Origin: Spirogloea muscicola
Taxonomy: Eukaryota; Streptophyta; Zygnematophyceae; Spirogloeales; Spirogloeaceae
Assembly (NCBI GenBank): GCA_009602725.1
Contig: WELB01000007.1
Coordinates: 360,791-424,790 of the forward strand
Direction: 5' to 3'
DNA: 64,000 nucleotides
The notes beneath the pieces were generated by a model. The model was not told the DNA's origin and ran no database searches. It was given only the letters and a program-made list of their open reading frames with translations. The position numbers and the translations under genes are program-made. Of this stretch, positions 40,801-50,449 are shown one piece after another (position 1 is the first letter of the stretch; each line of letters starts with the position of its first letter).

Positions 40801-41650
40801 GACCTCTTATATGACCCTTGTGATGCTGGCTGTGCAGGGTCTTCAGTGTGCGCTTCAGCGGTGATGCCACGTATATCCTGTCTGGCAGCGATGACACCAA
40901 CATTCGCCTGTGGAAGGCCAAGGCTTCGCAGCAGATGGGCGTGGTGGGTCCCATTGTCTTCGGTCTTGCCTGCTCAGCCTCATCCTGGCAGCTCTTTGAC
41001 TCAATGCGGCAGGGAAAGTGATATCTGCAACCACAGAAAGATGGTATCAATTTATGTCGTCTTTGTGCTCAGATCAGTGGATGATGAAGTGAAGCTGGCC
41101 ATAGCCATGCTCTTTTGGGCTACAGAGCTGACCCGTGGTGCTACTTATGCCTTGTGCAGTTGCTTCCTAGGGAGAGGAAGAAGCAGGCGTACATGGAGGC
41201 TGTCAAGAATCGCTACAAGCACCTCCCAGAGATCAAGCGCATTGACAGGTCCGAAGCCAGCCCTTGGCTCAGTGCATGTTTTTGGGTTTTGCCCCATGAC
41301 TGTGCTTTGTGGCCACCACCGAACTGCAAATAGTGACAGCTTAGACGTGTTGACAGATACAATAATCTGAATGCTACATGACTGCATTCGAGCTGCAGCT
41401 GAAACCTGGTATTGCCGTGGCGGAGATCACACAGTATTGTTGAGGCTGCATGGTGATGGAGGCTACGTACGAGCTCTCTCATGTGCAGGCACAGGCACCT
41501 GCCCAAGCCCATCTACAAGGTGGAGAAGCTACGGCACACGATGAGGGATGCAGAGCGCGCCAAGGATGCACGAAGGCGGGAGCACAGTGCACCAGGCTCA
41601 GTGCCACACCCGCCCGCAAGGAAGAAGCGGATTGTAGCGGAGCTGGAGTG
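37875..41650 (+). CDS. DCAF13: DCAF13/Sof1 WD40 protein, ribosome biogenesis, 5' incomplete
   Basis: Nucleolar WD40 protein of the U3 small-subunit processome needed for 18S rRNA maturation; also described as a CUL4-DDB1 adaptor in plants and animals. About 14 exons. Coding blocks in order: VFAKPFVGALEGHRDGVACL, DVRLWDLANR, TVASLRGHRGAVRGVAIAPD, FVTAGAQVDVWDQNRSEPVQ, DRSIALYDVRMGTPLRKLVM, NAVAWNPREPFNFVAANEDC, MDVDFSPTGREFVTGSYDRT, VRIFPYNGGHSREVYHTKRM and SGSDDTNIRLWKAKASQQMG. The family C-terminus is PHIKRI-like LPEIKRIDRHRHLPKPIYKV and a basic tail ending IVAELE, stop 41648-41650. That C-terminal Sof1 domain separates it from general WD40 proteins. The N-terminus is missing in the gap; a GCC-repeat region precedes the first visible blade. 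Confidence 0.93.
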
Positions 41651-42397
41651 ATCAACCTTTATGCCCTGTTAGCATTCAAGGCGCCCTGTTAGCATTCAAG
41701 GCTGAAGTCCAGCAAGACTTATCCTCCGTCTGGCACAATCGCTGGGGCCATGATCCTTGACTGCGTTGACTGGGCTCAACAAGCACTCGTAAGTGGATAG
41801 CCAATGTTTGCTTGATCAGGCAGCCTTTCATGCTTTGCTGGAAATCTGTTTGTCAAGATATATCTTTGGCATCAATGATGTCATCACTGCAAGGTGCAGG
41901 TACCTTGGGCTCCTCGTCAGCTTGGTGGAGTGGGGCTACCACCTTGCCCATACATGGCCTGCATTTTGCAGTCGACTATTCTGCCTTGTGATCCTTCCAC
42001 GCTGACCGTAGCAGTGTGCTATTGGATATGGTGCTGCCTTGTCATTCAGTTGGCCAGCCAGCGTCTCCCTTAACACGTGAACACAATTCAATCTTGGAAT
42101 ACAAAGGAACAGGGCATGTGTGCCTTGCAAGCCAAATATGAATATTGTTTGGAGGAGTATATGGAATTGTACTCTAGCAAGCAGGTGCGTGAAGACAACA
42201 GGATGGAATTGCTCAATCGCAGGTAGGCAGGCAAACGCGGTTTTGGACAAGCTTGATGTGTCAGCGATTGTGTGCAGGATGTGTGATTCTCTGAGCATGC
42301 TATCCCCAGTACTGTGTTGGAAAAGGAGGTACCCATAGCAATCTGCTAGTCTGACAACAGCATGTAGTTGGTGTTATTGCTACTAGCAATAATTTAT
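41651..42397. other. Intergenic between converging genes
   Basis: 3' flanks of DCAF13 (+) and NodGS (-). It contains a 20-base tandem duplication, GCCCTGTTAGCATTCAAGGC, at 41664-41703. No gene recognised. Confidence 0.6.
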
Positions 42398-45300
42398 TTA
42401 GTAGATCTGCAGGAGTTTCGGGCTGATGACATCGCTCTCAGCAAAATGACGCACTTCAGCCTGCAAGAGCACAATGAGTGCAGAGTGAATTTTTGTTTCA
42501 ACTGTAGTTTGTCTAAGGAAGACGACAAGCATTTCACTACCATGACAGCTGAGACTAAACATTTCTTTCAATAATGAAAACAAGAGCACTGCAGTCCATC
42601 AACAGATGGCAGATTGCACAAGGAAAAATCACCAACTTAATGGTCCGCAGCTTTGCTGGTAACAAACTGACCTCGCGGACGGCCAGGACGCACTGCACAA
42701 GCTTTGGACCAAGAGCTTCGCTTAAGGCTGCATCCAGCCTGAGCTCGTTGATGGCCTCCTGGAGCGTCGCCGGGAGCCTTTTCACCTTGTCAGAAGGGGA
42801 CTCGGCTGGGTTGAGCACTGCATCGAAGCACAGGCAGCTCACAGTCACTTCTCTGTGCCCTTGCCCGTAATTTGGTGCAGGTAATGTGTCTTATGAGAAT
42901 TACCTATTACCAGCAAAGGAGCAGATTACGAAGCTAAGCAAAGGGTGCTGCCAATTGGAAACACAGCAACTTACGAGTGGCTTCGGGCAGCTCCAAGCCC
43001 CTTCGCAGGCCATCTAAGCCTGCTCCAAGCACAGCAGCAAGGCCGAGGTAGGGGTTTGCACAGCCATCGAATGCCTTGAGCTCGAAGTTTGTGGCTGTGG
43101 CATGCCCGGGAGGCTTGGCAACTCTCAATGGGGCCTCCCTGTTCTCAAAGCCCCAGCACTGATACGCACCGGCCCACATATTTGGCTGCAGTCGCAAGTA
43201 GCTGCACATGGACATCATGTCAGACTGAACATTCTTAATAGTCAAATTAAATGCAACAAGTTAAGTCATTGAATGCAGCACGATAAAAGTGTCAGCAATA
43301 AACAGGACATTACCTTGGCATTCGGAAACTTGGATGTAGCGATTTCAGTAGTGTCCAGCTTCACCTGTTTGGGTGCGGCGCAGTGAAGGGGAGCAGGGCC
43401 GGAAGGTGTGCGAGCACCCCAGCCATGAAGCTCTCGCCGGTGCACGATACCCCCTTGCCCACGTCATCGTCATTCTCTTCGCAGAAGGCATTCTGGCCGC
43501 CCGCTGTCCACAAGCTAAGATGCACGTGGCACCCACTCGCTGCTCCGTCCACAGAGCTCCTGCCAAAGCCTCGCAGATGATGCAGGGGTTTACCATTATG
43601 GGTTTTCTGAGCATGCCTCATTGCAGACCCCTAGCTCCCAAGCTGTGCTACTGTGCAGTCTGCTCCAGTGAGCTGCTGAGAGGGGACTCACTTTGGCAGG
43701 AAAGTGGAATGATAGCCACTTGAGCGGCTGACGGCTGTAATTGCTTCTTTGGCGTAGAGCAGATTGTCTGCAGCCTGCAGGGCCTCCTCATGGGCAAGCG
43801 CACACTCAAATTGACCATGCCCTGATTCGGAGTGTACCTGTCCCATAGACTGACTTGTTATCACTATCTCACACTTTGTGAACAAGATAAGTCACGACGG
43901 TAATAGTCTCTGCTGGACAGAGGCCTAGCAAAAGCTGCCAAGCACTACCTGCTCTACTCTCACTCCCATGCTGCCGATCGTGGTTGACATCTTTGCCAGG
44001 AGCGGCGCAAGTGCATCGAACGCAGCGGAGGAGCAGTATGGGAGGCAGTCCACAGGAACAAGCTCTCGTCCCTCAGCCCCCGTGCTGCAGAATGACGGAA
44101 AAAAAGTTCGTGGTCAAATTATCTCGGGAGAAGTCAAGCAAGCAAGTGGACATCCATATGTGCGTCTGCTGGAGGTACTCACCCCAGAGAGGGGTTGGGC
44201 TTGAGAAGCGAGAACTCGACCTCAAAGCCTGCCCTCAAGGATAGACCAAACTCCTCAGTAAGCGTCGCCAGCAGTCTCCGCAGTATGCTTCGCGGGCAGA
44301 GGTCCCACGCTGTGCCCGGCGCTGTGTGCATCTCGACCATCACCATGTCCTCTTCCTGCTGCCTACATAGACTGACTGAGACTTCAGGAGTCTAGGGTCT
44401 TCAGAATTGCATTGTCTTTGAACCTTGGGATGCCGGGGTCTTGTATTGGAAAATGTCAAAGCACACTAACAAAAGGCTGACGTTGGAGGACTGATAGGGT
44501 CAAAGGGGTTAATCTGGGAGCAGTACCAAGGAAGCTGCCGCCTTGTTGCATGGACAGGCACCAGGTGAACCTCCCCAACTGCGGTCAGGCCACTGTTTTT
44601 GGCAGGAGCATCGCTGTGTGAGCTCGTCGCCATGCAGCCCTGTGTGATGCCTATGCCATGCTGACAAACCACCTTCTCGAAGCGCTCAATGGGCACTCCC
44701 TGCACCACAGCGCACTTATCAGAAACCAGAGAAGCACAAAAGCAACTGCACTCTTGAGACGATCATGTATCAAAAACCTGAAGGCAGCATACCACATGAT
44801 AGGCCTGCAAGACAGCTTACCCTGACTCGGCGGATCCCTGCACTATCGACATAGAGGAGTCTGACGAGCCTGGTGCTGCTGCAGTTTTGCCCCTCAAATT
44901 CTGCGTTCCTTGCAGAGCTGTTCAAAAAAGTCACTCGGGATGGAGGCGCCGTGGCTGCCGGCAGCTCGAGCATGTACAGCCTCTCAGCATTTCTCCTCAG
45001 GATGTCATGTGCAGCCTCCACCGCTTCTGTAGAAGTAAGGTCGCCGTTGTCCATGGCACCGCACAGCGTGGACTCCAGAGCTCCCCGCCCGCACTTCGCC
45101 GCTGTCCACACCCAGAGCAGCCCGTTCTGGTCACCCGTTGCAAGCAACATTCATCTCTGCCCCTCATTGACGGAGTTGACTAGCGCTTTTACATGAGGGT
45201 GACCATAGTCATCCTTCTTCAGAGGTAGACTGAATAGGGAGCTCAGTGGCCAACCCTTGGCTTACCCAGATAATAAGTCTCAGCATATGCATACCCATCT

Positions 45301-47868
45301 CCACTGTACATGACCTGCACCAGAGATAAAGCTTGCCTGACTTATGGGGAGACACGGAGTGATCTTAAGTGCACTGTCTGCTGAAAAGTAGAATAGACAT
45401 TAAAAAGTCATCTACTTGCTCCTCTCCTCTTGAATTTGTATATGCTCACTCATCAGTACTGACGTCCACTTCAGCCGGCTTTCGCACTGTTACCTTAGCC
45501 CCCCTTAGCATAGGGCTTCGCTTTGTGTAGCCGCAGTATTTGCACTAGCTTTTGCCTGAGTTGTGTATCGCTTTTGATTTCCTCCCTTGCATCTCACGCG
45601 TGCCTTCTCTTTTTTGTCTTAGTAGAGGTTGGATCTACATCAATAAGCCCAGTGCTGCAGCCCAAACTTTGATTGGAGGTTGCAGCAAACCTTGTTAATA
45701 GGAGCAAGACTTTGTAGCTCCTTCAAGGTCTGCTGCATGCCAGCGACGGAGAGCTTTGGTACAGCCAGCCCAAAGTCAACATAGACCTGAAGCACATGAA
45801 GCACATCATAGGCTCAGCTGGATCAGATCGGGATTGAAAAATTATGTAACCTGCAGACTTTGAGACAAGGCACACAGTCTGCAATATTTTACCTGGCTGT
45901 AGACGCTGGCAAGGTAGCCGGCCTCCCTGGCAAAGGGATAGGAAGCGTGGAGCAAGACAATGCGGCTGGTCTGGAAGCTTGGGTGCTCCAGCACGGCCCG
46001 GAGGTGGAGGGGATTGGCCAGTCTCAAATCCAGATCCTTGTCCCCAAACCTGCATGCGTTTTCCCCCAAGAGCTTCGTAGCTTGTCAGGCTTGCACTGAT
46101 CTGCAGCTTCAGCAGATACTTTCTAGTGCCATTGTGCTCAATGGACGTCGAGTCGCCCGTCAGCTCCTATAAGCACAAGGCAGTAAAAGCAACAAATAGC
46201 AAGGCAGCAGGGAAAAGACAGCTTGTGAGGACTGATGATCTACGCAATGTGTAAGGGTTCACAATGATACCCTGTATGAATCTGGAGTGGGATGCTGCGC
46301 ATCGTCGCGACTCTCAGTCCCGTCAAGAAGATGTAGTCAATGAGATCCTTGTTGGTGATCCGGCCAGGACCTGCATCACAGCATTGTCAAGCCAGGCTGC
46401 TCCACGCACATTTTCTGGGTTCTTGCTGATTGCTTCAGCAGGGTGCCATGTGCTGAGCAATGCCTTGATAACAGATGCAGCGACTTCTCTGCTTTTGAAG
46501 CTCATGCCTCTCCATATGTCTTGGTCCAGGGCACGCTTTGCAGCAGATCTGACTGTGTCAATGTCTGGATTGATGTCCAGTCCGCTGCGGTACGCTGCAA
46601 TGCTCTTGAAGGCCACCACATCGTCACCCGCTGTGCTAGCGAGCAGTCAAGGACATCGGCTGGAGAGCTTTGTCTTGAAGTACCTCTGCAACTCTGCATC
46701 TGCTAAGGCTCAGGGCATAATCATCGCATTTTGCATTTTACATGGTACAGCAGCACATGATTGGCACATTGCAGCCGGGAAAGGCAAGGGAAAGGCATGA
46801 GATGGCATCCTGTGGCGCATGCTGGATAGGATATTGGTTAAGGGCCGACAGAAAGCGAGCTTCAAAGTCGTCCAGCAAGTCTGGCGAGCCCGACTGCTGC
46901 TGCTTGGCCTGCGCTGGCAGCCCGTTGCTCGTCCAGACTCAGGGCCTCGCCTTGCTGCCGCTCACCTCGACATCACGAGCGCGCGCAGCTGCGAGCAGAT
47001 ACGAGCAGGCTAGCCCAACCTTCACCGTAGCGCATCCCCTCTGTGTGCTTACCTTCCACACGTCCTTCAACTGGTCAGGCAGCACAGTAGCCAGACTTGG
47101 GTTGTCACAATAGTGTACTCTAGAGTGTATAAGAAGACGCCCTCTCTGGCACAATGCTGAGCTTGCAACCACAAAGACTGACCCAGGTCTTCTTCAGCGC
47201 TGCTTGTGTGAATGAGCGAGAGATTTGAATGTGGGTTTGCCTCAAGGAGCCTGGTCTCGTCCGCACCTCCTGCACGACTTGCTCAGCGACGGCCTCCAGG
47301 CGGAGGACGCGCTTCACGACGGGCACGAACTGCCGGTGCCACGTCAGCGGGAGCGCAGCCGCGGGGTCCGGGCCGAGGGCCAGGCCGTCGTCGACGAGGA
47401 TCGCAGCGAGGTGGGCCTCCTTCAGGAGCAGCGCCGCCGAGCCCTCCGGGCCCAGCTCACGACGACGCGCCTCCAGGGCCTGCAGCGACGGCGCCACGCC
47501 GTAGACTGCCGCCAGGTCCCGCACGCTCCGCTGCCGGCGCGTCGAGTGCCAAGTTGGGTGCCCATAAGCACGCCGTCGTTTTGGTGTCAGGACGTCGACT
47601 GCGTCCAGTGTAGCCCTGAGACTCACATTACGCAGCTGGCTCTGCGGCGCACCTTGAAGCTCAGCGTGTGCACTGCGTCGCCGAGCGCAGCGCCGTCGGC
47701 CTCGGAGAAGAGGCGCAGGTATGGCACCCCGCCGGCAGGCCCGGCGCCGCCGTCGCCGGCCAGATTGTGGCAGTGCTGGTCCACTGCCGCGCAGGCCCAT
47801 ACTGCCGCGGCAATGGCGGCAGCGCCGCCGGGCTCCGACTCAACGGCGGCTCCTTGGGAGTGCGCCAT
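42398..47868 (-). CDS. NodGS/FluG-type amidohydrolase-glutamine synthetase fusion
   Basis: Plant NodGS (nodulin/glutamine synthetase-like) and fungal FluG have this two-domain layout; the precise reaction is unsettled. The start chosen is ATG at 47868 ([10 protein letters not shown]), shortly before AVDQHCHNL, the metal-binding HxH of the amidohydrolase. It continues [108 protein letters not shown] and [20 protein letters not shown] (exons down to about 44950). The GS half has [61 protein letters not shown] and [20 protein letters not shown]. The final exon is 42460-42398 ([10 protein letters not shown] to LLQIY), joined to the donor at 42671. Both halves look complete. Confidence 0.93.
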
Positions 47869-48559
47869 GCCAGACGTGGGGACTGCGGCCACGCCCCGGA
47901 GATCACCCTGAGTGACCACCTCGGCAGCCAGCAAGTCCTGGTGACACTCTGGAGTCCGCTGCACCGAAGCTCAGGACATGCAAAGCTGGCGGCGGCGGCA
48001 GCTCAGGGCTCTGGCCTGTTTCTCAGCCCAGCTTCTGTTGGCTCCCCTATATTCTGAGCACTGCAGCAGCTGTGCAGCAGCTGCACGACTCTGAGGCCAG
48101 TGTGAGCGGCAGCCACGCTGCCGAAGCAGCTCGATGGTATCATCTCTGCAAGGTCAAGTTGCAGCTGGCCTCGTGCAACTTAAGCACAGTGACTGACTAG
48201 TTCATGATTGCGTTGCCAGAGCGTCTATTATTTGTCCAGCGCAATGTAGGTTGCCCCGCTGCAGTGCTTAGTGATGACACTCTGGAGCGTTCGGATCTTG
48301 GCGGTTGATGGTTGCCCCAAGCAACGTCCCAAATGCGGCAGCAATGTGATCCATAGTCGACGCAAGCCAGCAACTCCGACCAAGACTTCGAGAGCAAGAC
48401 ATGGCCGCGCTGCGCAGCTTGTAGGGACTGCATGCAGGGCCGAGGCAATACACAATCACGGCATTCGCTTCACCGCCTCCGACTCTGGCTCGGGAATGTT
48501 GCGAGCCGTAAATAGGACCGGCCGTGTCTACAAGTCCAACTCCCTGTCGCAGCTTCTCT
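47869..48559. other. Intergenic, no gene seen
   Basis: Upstream region of the NodGS-like gene and downstream region of the cysteine-rich gene. Open frames here are shadows or lack any recognisable family. Confidence 0.5.
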
Positions 48560-49369
48560 TCACCGCGGCCGCTTGCTGTCAGGAGGGCGCTGGGAAATGG
48601 GAATGCAGCGCTTGAGGTCGCGGTCGTACAGATATCCTGGCGCGCAGAGTGGCACGCACGCTGCCGTGACAGGGTCGAGGTAGAACCCGACGGGACACGA
48701 CTCGCTGCGGCCAAAAACGTACGCCGCGAGCCATTGCAGCGCCGCCTCGCCTGGCCGCCGCCTGCGCTTCTGAGTGGCGCCTCCCTGAGGCGAAGGCACA
48801 GCAAGTGGGGACAGGCTCTGAGAGCAATGGTGGGTGGCCCACCGGCAAAGCTCGCGCTGCTCGCCATGAGCATGCCCTGGCCGCCGCAAGGAGCGGGGGC
48901 GACGCACCTGGTACGGCACGCAGGCGTCGAGCTCGGCGTCGAACACGAAGCCGTCGCCGCAGGCCGGCGGAACCAGCTGGGCTCCCGCCGGCGGAGGCGG
49001 CGGCGCGGCCATGGAGGCGGCGGAGGGCTGCGCCGGCTGCGCGGCAAGGACGCAGGCCTTGGCGGCGGCGTCCCAGGCGTAGCCGGGGCGGCAGACGTAG
49101 ACGCAGGCGCGGGTGCGGGGGTCGAGGTACCGGCCGTCGCCGCACGGGTTGGCGGGGTACACGCGCTCCGCCGCCGCCTTCACCAGCCTGCGGCTTGGCA
49201 ATGACGGCGCTGAGTCGGCAGGCGGCTCCGCCGCGCTTCGCGGCGCGGATGGCGGCGGAGCCGGCGCGAGCGCCTCACCACGCGGGCAGGGCCGCCCAGT
49301 CGATGGCCGCCGACACTGCCGGCGTCCTCCGGTGCACCTTCCGGACGCCGCCGCGGCGACCGCCAGCAT
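48560..49369 (-). CDS. Cysteine-rich repeat protein of unknown function
   Basis: Two exons fit: 49369 to about 48911 and about 48790 to 48560, joined in phase (PYQ to GGATQ). The start ATG at 49369 gives an Ala-rich hydrophobic N-terminus (MLAVAAAASG), possibly a short signal sequence. The protein carries three cysteine units: CGDGRYLDPRTRACVYVCRP then GYAWDAAAKACV; a shorter CGDGFVFDAELDACVP; and CPVGFYLDPVTAACVPLCAP then GYLYDRDLKRCIP. The shared pattern, C-x-G-x(2)-DP-x(4)-CV-x(2)-C-xPGY-x(2)-D-x(3)-KxC, recalls small EGF-like or wall-protein modules, and Pro/Ala-rich linkers separate the units. An extracellular or cell-wall role is an inference. I do not recognise a named family. Upstream the frame stays open into retrotransposon sequence, which I exclude. 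Confidence 0.55.
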   Translation of the reverse strand: MLAVAAAASGRCTGGRRQCRRPSTGRPCPRGEALAPAPPPSAPRSAAEPPADSAPSLPSRRLVKAAAERVYPANPCGDGRYLDPRTRACVYVCRPGYAWDAAAKACVLAAQPAQPSAASMAAPPPPPAGAQLVPPACGDGFVFDAELDACVPYQVRRPRSLRRPGHAHGEQRELCRWATHHCSQSLSPLAVPSPQGGATQKRRRRPGEAALQWLAAYVFGRSESCPVGFYLDPVTAACVPLCAPGYLYDRDLKRCIPISQRPPDSKRPR

Positions 49370-49559
49370 TGTCAAGGCGGCGGCACGGAAGAGCCGGCGG
49401 GCAGACCACGCGGCCGCCCGCCGGCGCCGCAGCGGCAAGCATCGTAGTCGCCGCCGTTCGGAGTAACTTGCAGGTAAAAAAAAACTGAACAGCGCTGCCA
49501 AATTGACTGGTGAAAAAGGGGCATCACGACGAGACCCAGAAGTAGCAGCCATAGCAAGG

Positions 49560-49796
49560 CTTGCCCGCAAGTTCCAAAGGAACGAACAAGGCAGAAAAGA
49601 GAGAAGGGCTCGCCCATTGAGGATAGGGACTGAAAAAAGCCAGTCCGAAATAGAATGGACAAAGTACGAGAAGGGGCCAAGGGAATCACTAAGAAAACAA
49701 GCACAAAAAATTGCTGCTGATATGAAAGATTCGGCTGTAAATTGCCAGCCAGATGCATACAGGTGTTCATGGCGGAGCCAAAGGCTAGGCAGACAG
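49560..49796 (-). repeat. Retrotransposon 3' UTR with stem-loop
   Basis: Follows the coding end at 49797 in the element's sense (minus) direction. It shares the GCTCGCCCATTGAGGATAGG block and downstream words with 4590-4700. The stem-loop at 49627-49646 pairs GGACTG with CAGTCC. Confidence 0.7.
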
Positions 49797-50019
49797 GGCA
49801 CCCTCAATACCCCCGTGTCAGCACTAGGAAGTCGGATGAGCTGAGGGGAGGAAGAGCAACCCCGCTGCGCGAACCAGAGGCTGCTGCAAGGGCGCAACCA
49901 GCCCGGCGATGTAAAGCAATCGCCTGGGACCCCTGTAGGCACATAGATAAACGCATTCGGTAGCAGGAAAGAGAGAGAAGGCGCGCGGGGCGCATGAGAT
50001 GAAATGGAGGCCAATCCAA
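49797..50019 (-). mobile_element. Retrotransposon 3' coding end (fossil)
   Basis: The minus-strand frame ends CALAAASGSRSGVALPPL then FLVLTRGY with a stop at about 49804. It matches the plus-strand copy at 6172-6460 (ALAAASGFRQGDVFPP, LLTRGY). It is 5'-truncated. A second, more diverged copy lies next to it at 50105-50240 in the same orientation. Confidence 0.72.
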
Positions 50020-50104
50020 GCCGATACATTGTTCAGGCTGAATCTAGGGCAAATTAAACAGGGCTACATAATCTGGAGACGGAAACTAAGGCGCCTAAAG
50101 TGAT

Positions 50105-50240
50105 ATCAGTCACCCGGGTGAGCACAAAGAAATCCGACAAGCTAACTTGGGGAGCTGGAGCGCCGCCACGAAAGCCGGAGGCCTGACTTTGAGCGCGCCC
50201 TGCACGTTGATGACGAGCCAATGCTTGCGAGTGCTGCAAA
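50105..50240 (-). mobile_element. Retrotransposon 3' coding end, second adjacent copy (fossil)
   Basis: The minus-strand frame contains RHQRAGRAQSQASGFRGG, APQVSLSDFFVLTR, the diverged family C-terminus. It is closest to the copy at 13785-13990, suggesting a distinct subfamily from the 5514/6172/49797 copies. Confidence 0.6.
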
Positions 50241-50449
50241 CAAAGGAAACAAGACCCAAAGGCACCGAGCCACCGGGAGGGGCTGCACCCTGTTCACAGC
50301 GCCGCTGGTCAGCTTGAGAGGCCATCGAAGAAATCGTCCCGGCTACAGCTTGAGGCGGAGCCCAATGGGGCCAGGTGACTCGACATCCTCTTTGGTGCGT
50401 GCCCGTCCCATTGCTGTCTTTCATGAAATTTGTATGAGTCTCCACTGAG

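Noticed and set aside
47225-47911. Plus-strand frames of over 200 residues opposite NodGS
   Set aside because: Shadows of GC-rich coding sequence on the minus strand; no conserved motif.
49370-50029. N-terminal extension of the cysteine-rich protein frame up to 50029
   Set aside because: This part overlaps retrotransposon 3' end sequence and AT-rich UTR repeats with no protein-like pattern; the ATG at 49369 fits better.
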